The notes under the pieces are model-generated. The model was given only the letters and a program-made list of their open reading frames with translations, made no database searches and was not told where the DNA came from. A stretch of 64,000 bases of DNA from Oryzias latipes (lineage: Eukaryota; Chordata; Actinopteri; Beloniformes; Adrianichthyidae), in the NCBI RefSeq assembly GCF_002234675.1, contig NC_019869.2, forward strand, positions 7,069,026 to 7,133,025, read 5' to 3'. Position numbers and translations under genes: made by a program. Shown here one piece after another: positions 45,246-56,700 of this stretch (positions are counted from its first letter, which is position 1; the number at the start of each line of letters is the position of its first letter).

Positions 45246-46795
45246 GATGGACCATCTACTTGAAAGATGTTTTTTTTCTCTAAAACGTTGCAGTGCGTTG
45301 AAATGGAACACTGCTGGAGAGCAAATGTTATGTTTTGCCTCATCCTGACAGCCGCATGAGTCTGACTTTGTCTCATTAGATAACAGCTAATCAAGCAGAA
45401 AAGTACTTTTTTCCACTGTGAAGCTTAGTGGCTTCTCCAGCCTGTGTCTTTTACTTCTACTTAGTAGCGCTCTTAAAGCCCCTGTTACCTAATGACGAAG
45501 TCCACTTAAAGCCATGAAGACAGCCGTCCAGTTAAAAAAGACTTTTGGCAAGGGTGCTGCGATACACTGTTGTGTGTATTTATGTGCTTGAATGAGTGCA
45601 GGGTTTGAGGACTGCTCTTCAGTGGACAGCCAGTCAGATCAATGTTATGCAAACCTATTAGAGGTTGCAGCATTCAGGGACTTTCCCCTCAGGGTCAAAC
45701 TTACTGATGAGCTTCCACCTCTGTTAAAAGTAAATAACAATGTGCTGCGCCGATCAAAGTCTGCTGACAAAAGATGCAGTGATTAGAGTAAAAAAACGAA
45801 TAATTGCAGCAGTTCTACATTTGCCTGAGGCCATTTGTAAAAGCACCTGCATTTGAATCCAAGAGCTTGCAATTGCAACTTAAAGAAACAAACTTTGATG
45901 CAATTAAAACTTCTTTAAACGGGTTTACCTAACAAGTAATTTGACAATTCTATTTTTTTTAGCTCTAACTATTCAGCTTTTATATCATGTTGTAAATTAT
46001 GCATAAAAAACTTAATATCTTTTCCTTCATTGCTGCTCTTCTGCAATGAGGGGAACTCAATAGAACTTGCGAACGTTTTGCACTTTTGGCCATTTCTGAA
46101 GAATCTAAACTTCAAATGTGTTCTTTGTGTTTGCTACTTACATACTTGCTTGATGCATGCAATAAATCACTGTTGCACAGTCAGACTTTTTGCCAACTCA
46201 GGTTGAAGGACAGGCTCTAAGTGTACTTCATAAGGCCATTAAGATGAGCGGCTGAATAAGACCTCTGGGTTTGACTTCCTCTAATCATCTTACACTAAGC
46301 ATGCCTGTCAATGTGCCTACCTGAGACCTCTTGTACTGGGCTGCTGCAGATGCATGTTGGTCATAATCATAAGCTGGTTCTTTATCATCATGCAATACTC
46401 AGAAACAAGAAAGCTCATTGAGGTAGAATGTATCGTCTGCAAGAATTTTGTTTGAATCTTGTTTTGCAAAAATATAAAAAGAGGTATAACAAATATGAGA
46501 TTGTAGCAATGTAAAGATAACCTCTAGCTTTTATCTTATTTGCAACAAAGAATAAATAAGAAAATAAAAAAAGATATAGAAAAGACTGAAGACTGTTTTT
46601 AAAAAGATAGGAATAGGAATTCTCTTTTTGTCTTTCAATTTTTAAAATATTTGTCACTAATGAGAATTAAATGTTTACAACAAATTATTTTTTATCCCTG
46701 AAAAAAATATGATAAACTATCTTTTTTTAACTTCATACAACGCAATACTACAAAGCCTTACATTAAAAATAATCATACAAAATATTTTTTTTCCT

Positions 46796-47060
46796 TAAAT
46801 TAACACTTTGTGAGCACAAAACGCCAAAGTATGCCTACAAAAACTAATTTTTGCCCACAAAGTGTTAATTTGTGCGCATAAAATGCTAGTTTGGGACCAA
46901 AAATTCCCAATTTATGGTTATAAATTGCAACTATGTGCAAACAAAATGTTAAGTTGTGTGCTCAAAGTAGCCTATTTGTTTGTGTGTACGAAATGCTAAT
47001 TTGTGCACATACAAAGTTAATTTGTGTGTACAAATGACGAATTTGTGTGCACAAAATAGT
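46796..47060 (+). repeat. Degenerate tandem repeat, ~20-25-bp unit
   Basis: About ten diverged units based on 'ctaatttgtgcgcacaaaat' (for example acaaagtgttaatttgtgcg, cgaaatgctaatttgtgcac, caaagttaatttgtgtgtac). It ends about 290 bp before the presumed ncald promoter. Confidence 0.75.
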
Positions 47061-47334
47061 GAGTTGTGGCAACCATTTTTTTCATTTGAGGGAACATTTT
47101 TTAATGAATCCAGGGCTCTTGATGATCCTTTTTTTTCATGAAAGCTGCTTTTAGAAATGCTGCTTTTCTATATTTTTTATTTCGAACTATATTGAGTGAA
47201 TTAAAATGGTGAAAAAAATGTTGTTATTCCATTTATTAGAAAAGCAACCGTTTTGGTTTTTTTAAAGCAACCCTTTTTGTGCACACATGTTAATTTCCCG
47301 TAATAACCATTCAGGTGCTCGGCTTTTGTTGCCA

Positions 47335-47400
47335 GGACAACGACGCTCCCCATTGGTGCCCTGCGCACCACGTGATCCACAGCATTGACGTCACAGCAGG
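47335..47400 (+). promoter_or_regulatory. ncald: Putative ncald promoter (CCAAT, E-box, CRE)
   Basis: A GC-rich island in AT-rich sequence contains an inverted CCAAT box (ATTGG, about 47352), a CACGTG E-box (47369-47374) and a perfect CRE palindrome TGACGTCA (47386-47393). A CRE fits an activity-regulated neuronal gene. The assignment to ncald is inferred from strand, order and the splice donor at 47620. Confidence 0.5.
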
Positions 47401-47619
47401 AGGCTGCGGGGCTAAGCGGAGTGTGAGCTGCGGCTCAGATACAGGCGCCCGGAGTTTGGACTACGAGCGGCACCAAACTGCAGCTCTCCGGTGCTTCCTT
47501 CCTGCTGCACCTCAACGGTTTACCAGAAACTTTGAGCTTCCTCTCACAGAAGTAAGCTAATGGACTATTAAAGGAAACTTTCTGCAAACCTTCAACTACA
47601 GCTTTAAATTTAAAGCTAG
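47394..47619 (+). other. ncald: Putative non-coding first exon of ncald
   Basis: GC-rich sequence after the CRE runs to a strong donor (CTAG|GTAAGT at 47619/47620). It has no long open frame. The next supported plus-strand acceptor is the ncald exon at 60120, giving a 12.5-kb intron, normal for neuronal calcium sensor genes, whose first exons are often non-coding. Confidence 0.45.
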
Positions 47620-48723
47620 GTAAGTTGTAGCTAATTTGTCCGTCCCGCCGTCTTAGTTTTCCCTTTTCCTACTTTAAAATTTAACAATATAAAAAAGGTA
47701 GGACGCACGTGCTGATTAAATTCGTGTTTTTAGGCACATACTCGTTCCTTTTTGGGGATATTTGTCTATGAGAACGACTAGTAGTAGTAATTAAACTTTT
47801 TTTTTTTTTAATTCCATAACTTTGTTGTTGTAACAGGACACGATGCTAGCAAGGATAAGGCTTTATCCACATTGTAATCGGATGAAGCAGCTCTTTTTAT
47901 ATCCTTAATGAGGCTTCAGGTGTACCAGAGAAACGGCAGACATTTATCTTATTTTTTAGTTAGAGTATTTGTTCGAACAGGAAGCTAAAGATGCTTCTGC
48001 GGTGAGCCATAGGATCTTATTTCACCACCAAACACACACCAGACCAGGCAGGAGAGATAAGGCAGCTTCAACACTTGACAATTAACTGGAAAATATTTGG
48101 GGGGTTTTGTTAAAACATTTTTTTTAAACTTATTTTTCCAAGTAAATGAGTTTTTGAAAGTGTGAATTCCTCTGACTTCCAAACCTGTCAGTGTTTTGGT
48201 TGTAAAGGATCATTTAGTAAGATAAAGTTTCAACATTTGCAAGCTAAATCAAATAGGATAGTAAATTATTTGCCAGTGTTTGTGTTTGTAGATTAGCATC
48301 TAACGTGTTTATATTTCTGAATTATCTTTGTGAAGACCGTTAAAATGTTTTAACAACTTGAGCTGCATATTAGATATGAATAGGGCTGTAAAAATAGATT
48401 TATTAAAAAAGTTGTAATATTGATTTATTACATTCATAAAAACAACCTTTTTCTTAGTTTTCAGGTGCGTGAAGTTTTTATTAATAACTAAACAACATTG
48501 ATTGATATAATTGACATTTGTAAGTCCTAATAAAAACATCTCAGAATTTAGTTTTTATAAATATTCTATTTCCAAGGTTTATTATTTATATGCTCCTGGA
48601 GATTACTAATCCTTGTTATGATGTAGAGTAGAATCATTAAGTTCAATGTATTTGTTATTTATTTTACTTTAAAGGTAAAAATGTTACATATTTCAGAATT
48701 TTTATTGAACATAAATTAGTATA

Positions 48724-49096
48724 CAGTAAGCCCTTGTTGTTCGCGGGGGTTACGTTCCAAAGAGAACCCGTGATAGGCAAAATCCGTGAAGTAGAAACCT
48801 TTTTTTTAAACTATTAATATACAGTTAAATACTCTATTATACATTGAAAAGGAAGAACAAACCATTTTACAGGCTCAAGCCTTTGTTTCACAAATAAAAG
48901 TACTTGAGAAACTTTTTTTCAACAAATAAGCTGTTTTACGTACGTGTACATATTAAACTGCAACGTTATGATGCACAGGTAGAGAAGAAGCGGAGTGACT
49001 TTTTAGCCAATCAGAATGCAGAACACAATACACAATGCAAATCCGTGAGGTAGCAAAACCGTGAAAAGTAAACCGCGTTATAGTTAGGGATCACTG
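48724..49096 (+). mobile_element. Tc1/mariner (pogo/Tigger-like) non-autonomous element, copy 2
   Basis: It starts CAGTAAGCCCTTGTT and ends with the complement of CAGTGATCCCT, flanked by TA at 48722-48723 and 49097-49098. Internal text matches copy 1 at 7000-7732. It is about half the length, so it is an internal-deletion derivative (373 bp). Confidence 0.75.
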
Positions 49097-49700
49097 TAGT
49101 TAGAAATTACACCATTTGTGGTGTTTATAAATAAGCAATAAAGCAAATAGAGATGATTTGGAATGATAGTAGGTCTTGTAGAGTAATAAATAAGATTCAA
49201 ACTGGAGTCCGCTTCTCAGTGGCTTTTTTTACTTGGTGGTTTGTGGTAAATAAATGGCTTCGGTTTGATGTGGGATGTATATAGAAATAGATCATAGTTC
49301 CATTTTTTTTACCTTTTGGCTCACTCAAATGTTTTTTGAGGAGAGGGGCTTTTATGGATGTTAAAACTGAAACCCCACCTTCTGCCCTCAAATTTGATGC
49401 AAACCAGGAAGTTCCTGCAGTTCCCCCTACAACCACTGGAGGCAGGTTCCACAGGGGAGTGCAGTGCTCTCTCATTTATTGCAGAATTATGTTAAAAAAA
49501 TAACCCGCGATAGGAGAAATTAGCAAAATAGGATTACAGCTGTTTAACAGCTATTAAACCTCTCACTATACACTTTAAACACTTTTTTCAGATGTGAACA
49601 TTTTCAAACATTTCTCTCTTGTTTAAACTTAAAGTTCAAACCATGAAAAAATAAGTAGAACAAAAAAATATCTGTTTGTGATCAAAGATTTATACGACTG

Positions 49701-50971
49701 AGTTTTAGGGCCACGGTGAAGAAAAAAAATTCTGGCCAATGTGACGAGTTTTTCTCGTCATTTACGAGATTAATGTCGCCATGACGAGAAAAAACTCGAC
49801 ACAAAGTTTCGAAAGAAACTTGTCGTGTCGAGATAAAAATCGAAATAAAGTTTCCAGATTAAAGTTGCAATGTTGCCAGTCTTTCAGGAGTATTCAGTGT
49901 TATGTTATCTCGTAAATTTAAAAGATAAAAACTCGTAAATTTCGGAGAAAAAACTCGTAAATTGACAAAATTTTAAGTCGTAAATTTATGAGAAAGAAAC
50001 TCGTAAATTTAAGAGATTAAAGTGGACGCGAGCATGCGGAGCAGCAGGTGAACGACGCGCATCAGCAGAGCAGACCGACTAAACTTGGTGGAACAGGTGA
50101 TCTGAATGTATTGATAACGTTCCAAATGTCTGGAAGCTCCTTTGTTTGATTTATTAAAGTTTTATTCACTGATGGGTGGTTTTGCAGGATCTCTGCAGCC
50201 CGATGAAGCCGTCAGTATCCCTGCAGCTGTCCACTTCAATCCTTTCTTCCTCCACCAAAGACCAGATCACTACGTCTGTGTGACGCTTATGTTCAAAGGA
50301 GGAGCACTTTTTTGGCATTTTCAACGTTCTAATGCTAATATAACGGACTAATTTCATTCATCTTTGTTTTTTAATGATCAAACGGGACGCTTAATCTGCA
50401 GGAGTGGGCGTATGTAACACTGTTTACTTCCGCATTGGTGTTCGGATGACAGGTTCATGACGTAAGGTGACAAATGAACTTCAGGTTATGTGAATGAAAA
50501 GGAGAATAAAGTCTGCAGCGGTTTTCTACACCCAAACGTGTCTCTGAGCTCCTTATTTTAAATATGAAAAATTCGGAAAGCCGACTACACTGACAATAAT
50601 CTGATTTTGAATCATCAAAAGGTTCAGAATCTCTTTGTTTTAAACCTATAATAATCGTGAAATAAAGCTTCACAAAAGGCTCCGCATATTTTATCTTCAA
50701 GCTAGGCACCGATAAACGGAAAACTTCGGTGTTTTATCCATGTTAATGTACGACATTTTTCTCGAAGATTTACGAGATTTTAAGTCGTAAATTTATGAGA
50801 TAAAAACTCGTAAATTTACGAAACTTTATTTCGACTTTTATCTCGACACAAGTTTTTTCTCGTAACTTCGTGTCGAGTTTTTTCTCGTCATGGCGACATT
50901 AATCTCGTCATGACGAGAAAAAACTCGTCACGTTGGCCAGAATTTTTTTTCCTCACCATGGCCCTAAAACT
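49701..50971 (+). mobile_element. Long-inverted-repeat element with non-repetitive cargo
   Basis: It starts AGTTTTAGGGCCACGGTGA and ends in the near-complement. The arms pair over about 150 bp (49701-49855 with 50817-50971), including repeated GACGAGAAAAAACTCG and TCGAGATAAAA motifs. Inner subarms hold variants of ACTCGTAAATTTACGAGA (49915-50020 and 50745-50820). The centre (about 50025-50740) is ordinary non-repetitive sequence with no recognised domain. The transposon superfamily is not recognised and no clear target duplication is seen. Confidence 0.75.
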
Positions 50972-52970
50972 CCTTCGTAGATTTATTCAGATTTGGCAAA
51001 CTGAACTCATTCTGCGGGAGCCACTGCACGGAGGAAATTGATTGGCGAGGTCTCCAGCCAATCGGGACACAGAACTGTAACCAAAACTGTAAAATAATTA
51101 ATTCTAAAACTTGCAAAAAATTCGACAGAAAACAAAAAAGTGAAACAGCGAGACCACGACAGATGAACCCTGTGATATAGTCAGGGAGCGCTGTGATTTC
51201 TCATTGTTATAAAATCAGGTTTTTCCCCCAAAATAAACCCATTTATAATCTGATTCAAGGATCTTTTTGATGTACAAAGCTTTATTCCCCATTTAGGATC
51301 ACTGCGTGGAGGCTAAGTTTGAAAAAAAAAAAGCTCTTTTTATTTAACAAGAGCTACTTGTTGCACGTTTTGTTGCATCCACGAGTGAACCCAACATAAT
51401 TCAGACTTTGTGCTGTTTTTGAGCGGTTGTTGAGGTGGACGGAGTTGATTCCGGTCAGCGTGTCCATCCCTCTTCAGGGTTCGCGTTCGGCCTGTAGAAT
51501 CTAACGTGCCATCGAAGATTATCTGTCCAGTTAAATGTGTGTATGATCTGAACAGGAATTGAAATTGTCACATGAGAAAACAAAGTCTGCTGGTCTGGAG
51601 AAAGCAGTCACACAGAGAAAATGGAAAACAAACATGTATTTGTGTGGCTTTTAAACTTTTTATTTCAGATTAGTAATTAAACAGCTTAAGCTTTCCGCCT
51701 AACAAGAAGACGTTAGAATCTACAGAGGTGTTGATACAAGAGTGGAGTCTAGCTAATGTCTACTGTTGGTTTTAAAGGCGTCTTCCCAAACATTTCAAGA
51801 TGCTAAACTCTAACAAATGTTTGCTAAATTTGAACACATGCTTTATTTTTGTCAGCGTGGGTTTCTTGCGGTCATGCTCTGGGCCTGACTGGCTGCATCG
51901 ACCTTGCATCCTGTAGTTAAGCTTGTCGAAGAAGAGTTTTTAGGGAAAGCGGATGTGGAGAGAGGAAAAAAGATTAAAGTTAGTCTGTTGCAGAGGAGAA
52001 TCAGCAAAAAAGGAAAAACACTGATTACAGCCTGTCACGTGGATACAATTGTGAACTGATGTCTACATTTATCTCACTCTGTGGTTCAGATACCACTAAC
52101 AGAGGGAACATTTTCCTTCACTATTTAGCACAAAATAAACATCCTTCTCCCTTAAGGATAAGTAACAATTTACCATGTTTTCCTGTCTCTTTTTTTGTGG
52201 GTCTAGTTTTATCTGAGTTGTTTTGTGAATCATGTTTCCTCATAAGTCCCTTCAAGGTCAGGATTGTGGTTTTCTGAGGCACTTCGACGCACAAACCTCT
52301 CCTGCTCAATGCTTGTTCATTTGGATCTAGTTGTTGCCTTGAATTTCTCAAATACAGAACAAAAACGACTTTTTATACGCAAGTTTAAAAGTAGGTAATG
52401 AAGTCATCTTTCAAGACGAGAGTGTAAACTTCACGCTGTCTGTCCAGAGGAACTACGGCTGCTTTGTGTCATCACAGCATCATGTGACATCAGGACAAAC
52501 TCAAAATAATGACTTTGTAAATACAATTTTGTGGCTAAATAAATATGTGCTTAAAGGGATAAAAATTTTTAGCTTTGAAATTTTTAAAAATATTTATTCA
52601 GAGTTGGCCAAAGATTTGCATCATCATCTAGAGATACCATCACATTTATGAATTTCTTTAATATAATTTTCAAAATAATTTGTTGTTGCAGATTCATTGT
52701 TTATTTTTATTGTTTTGTAATATATTCTTCAGATCAGATAAATGTTCTGGCATAGTTCTGGATGGTATTTTTATGGGTTTTGTTAACCCCTTGACACCTA
52801 TTGATGCAAATATGGACCAAACCACTTCAGCTTCAAGTTTATCGTAATTTAGTAACTACTTGAAAGCAAAAACATATACTGTATATATTTTAATGTTATT
52901 TTATTTTTTTCACAGCTGGAAAATAAGTTGTGGGGAAAGGGGTTAAGCAAAGTTTGATACATTTTCATTA

Positions 52971-53728
52971 GGGCTGGGTTGATAAATCGATGATTCGATC
53001 TGAATTGATCCAAGCTTAATCGATCCATAAAAGTAGAGATCGATCTTTGGTGCTTTTGCTTTTCCGGTGACCTAACGCTATTCCCGTGAGATTTTGTGAG
53101 ATCAAGCATTGAAACAATGACGGTGTACAGATGTAAAACTGCTAAACAGATTTCAAAATACAATCAGAAGGTTCATGAAGCATTACTAATGTACTCTGAT
53201 ACATCTACAGAGTAATTTTAACAATAACAGCAGTAAAGCCAAAGTCAGCTAGCTTGATGCTAACGTATAATGGAACTTCCCATAGGACGGCTAATGCTAA
53301 CGCTTGTTTGACCTAAGCATACATTGCTAACTAAATGAACAGCTTTATATATCCAGCCATGAATATTCTAAACTTTTTCAAGAGTTTAAAGTAACCATCT
53401 GTGGTCTAAAGTACTTTTTTTTTGCTCAAATATAGCGTGTAATGCTAAACCGTAAGCTCCACCTAGTGGCCAAACTGAAACGCAGGTTTTCTTAACGATC
53501 TGTGCGTTTCTGTTGGAGCTTCTCCGTTAAATAATACATTTTACAGTATGTGAACTGTATTAGATTAATATGAATATCTTCTAAAAATGTACATTATTAT
53601 TGTATTTCTATACAAATATGTGTAAATGTGTAAATTCAAAATTGAATTCAACCAAGTTTATTGAAAGAATCGAGAACATTTCGTGCATCAAATCGATCGA
53701 TTCTGGAACTTATTGGTGAAACCAGCCC
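52971..53728 (+). mobile_element. Non-autonomous DNA transposon with GGGCTGG termini
   Basis: Starts GGGCTGGGTTGATAAATCGAT and ends CCAGCCC, flanked by TA on both sides. Subterminal CGAT-rich motifs occur at both ends (gatcgatct near the left, aaatcgatcgatt near the right). No coding region is seen. Length 758 bp. Confidence 0.6.
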
Positions 53729-56700
53729 TAGTATTTTAAAGCACAATCGTTCAGCATGAATAAAACCAATACTTTAATCTAGTTTAAATCCTTTAATTTT
53801 TATTACATTATTTCTAAAAAAACTTTTTTTTTGTTTGTTTATTAAATTATTTTATGTGTTAAGTTCCTATCAGATAGATAAAAAAACAATCTAAAATAAA
53901 ATGAAACAAATATTTGACGCTTCCTCTAGTAGTGATTAGCATTTTGGATCCAATTTTCTTTTTGATTTATTTTTTAAATATTGTGGAGTGCAGTTCTAGT
54001 ATTACAGTGTTAGACTCAGTTTACATTTGCTAGAAATTCTTCATGGTACTAGATTGTGCTGCACCAATATTGTTTTTATTTTTAGGTATGTGACGGCATA
54101 TGCTGTTTGTTGTTCATTATTTATGTTTAAGACAAAAAGGATCAGATAAAGGTAGAAAAAAGTATCACCGTACGCCCGCTGTTGGCTTTTTTAACAACTA
54201 TACAAAGGTAATGGCTCCTAAAATATACTTTTACTTGTAATTGTACAATTTTGATAAATTAAGTTTATTTATCTCTGGTTTAAAAAAAATAAAAACCTAT
54301 ACAGCTTTAATCTTTTAACTCTTTTTTTTTTTGTTTTGTTTTTTTGTTCGGACTTTCCTGCGGCTCTGGTACAGGTGGGACCAATAGCGGCTCTCTGACC
54401 TTAAACCAAATAACGCAGCAGATAGAGTTGCAGTCGGACATTCAAGGAGTCGCTGAAACCAGCAACACTTTGCCACGGTACTTGAAATGTGAGCATGCGT
54501 GCTGGTAAAGTTATGCCTGGCTGCAGCTGTGTTTAATGGAGTCAGCTGGGGCTTGTTTATAGATGAACTGATGCAGATATAAGTTCTGAAGCTTGTAAAA
54601 CTGTGTGGTCCTTTCATCCATTAGCAGGATCGTTATTTTGAAGCTCATTGAGGTTTTAAGGAAGTAGCTTTTTTATTTCTTGGTTATTATTGTGCGGATT
54701 GAGACGAAGCCTTAGCATGAAAATATTGAAAGTGGTTGTCAGGAGAAAGTTTATGCTCCATTTTTGGTTTTTTAGATTATTAGTTGGAAGCAGATTAATA
54801 AACCTTTAAAGGCTTTGATGCAACATCACTGTCTGCTAAATAAAACCCAGTAGCTTCAACAATTTCCAGGATTATAAGTGTGCAATACTAGCGTACTTTG
54901 GTAACGCGTGAAAATCAATGACTACATGAAATATCTAATGTGCAACTTTCTGTATTTAAAAGCATTTTGTCGACATATCAAGCAACAGCTAGTATTTTCG
55001 CTAATGCAGATGGAGCAGGAAGAATTTTCAGGTTTGTCTGATACTAATAGTTACAGGAAATGTTTGACATGCAGACCAGAGTGTGGTTTAAACACCCGCT
55101 AACAGAGGTAAACAAACGTTTGTTCCTGGGTTGCAGTAATCGTGCACCACTGAGAACAAATTACTGATGAATCCACCCAACTGCAGAGAAAATGTAGATT
55201 ACATGTGCTTTTGCAGAACTACTTTCGTTTAGAGAGAAGCTTTTTTTGAAGCGTAACATTTTTTTTTCTTCCACTGAACTTTCTACATCGTAAAATAATT
55301 GATCTTGTGTGAGAGGTTATCAGGTTGCAAATCCTGCAGGTCTGATAATTGCTTGTCTGTGTGGTGGAGAATAGCTGCACTCAGCTCTGCAGCTTGGTTG
55401 CAGATGCATCGGATTTCCTTATGAATGCATCATTCATAAACGCACTATTTGTTTTTGAGTTTCTCCCAGCCGCTGCGTCTTGCAGGCTGCCTTCTCCACG
55501 CTCCATGCTCTTGGATTATCCGGTAGAGTCTTGCGTTAAGATTTACGGAGAGGATCTAAATGGAGACTTGCCTGTTACATAAGTAGACTACAAGATGTTC
55601 TAGGAGGAAGGTCTCATTGAGATCAAACAGCAAGTTTGTCTGAATATAGAGAGCACACCGCTTTATTTCACTTGCATTTTATTTTTGTGATACATGTTCT
55701 GTTAAGGACAAATCTACACACATTTAAACCTCCGAATTGTTATGTTTGTCTTCCTTTTGAAAAGTTTAAAGTATATTTTTTGATGTCTTAAAGGTAATTT
55801 ATGGATTTTAGCTTTATTTATGCCACAAGTTTGTTGATATATTTTGTTTAACTCATTCAATAGTGCAACATACTTAACAGAAATATAGTAAAAATATTAA
55901 TAAATAAGTTAAAAAAACAATTTTCTTGTCGATCTGCTATCTATTCAGAAATTCAACAATTATTATAAATAAATACTTGTTGGTTGCTAATTATTTCTTA
56001 AAAGATATGAAGTTTAATGGGTATTTATTGTAAATAATCCATGTTTACCTTTTGTTTGTTATATATAAGGGAGGCTAATCTGCCATTTTCTTATTCATGA
56101 ATGAATAATAACTGAATAAGTAACGGTGAAGATCTCCTTTTAAAGATTTGAAGGTCTAACATTTTTTTTTGATGGATTAGAAAAACCAGAACGTGGGTCA
56201 CTTCTGTAAATTTAATAAAGGGGCTCTATTTTTTAAATTTGACCCATTGGGCTCATAGAACTTAAATGCTTTGCTTTTATTTAAAAAACAAATCCTGATG
56301 ATTGTTGTATCATCAAACAGTTGTGGAAATAGTTGGATTATTCAAAACAAAGCAAAACATTGGCTTTTGTCTGCAAGTTTTCTTTCTTGAACATATCATT
56401 GGGAAAATGTTAGCTTTGGATGCTACTGATCACATCGTATTGTGCCAGGAAATGCCGTGTTATCATTCCCATCACAATCCACCATTCCCGTCGAGTCAGC
56501 GTCTGCGCAGATCTTGAAAGAAAAAGTGACGGCGTGAGAGCCGAGTGCTTTACTGAACATCCCATCAGCCAGTCCTCCTTTCTATTTCTGTCCCTGTGAG
56601 ATCAATGAACACTTTTAACAGTTAAGACTCTTACCTGCCTCGCCTGGCAGCCAGCTAAAGTCACAGTTATATAACCGAGGCTGCGATGCTTGGAAAGATA

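Larger units (their letters stand above)
38000..47300 (+). other. Intergenic stretch
   Basis: Outside the listed LINE ends, family A pair and tandem repeats, I see no exon with both splice signals and coding character. The short open frames at 39107-39405, 39514-39843 and 45592-45786 lack recognisable domains. Confidence 0.5.
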
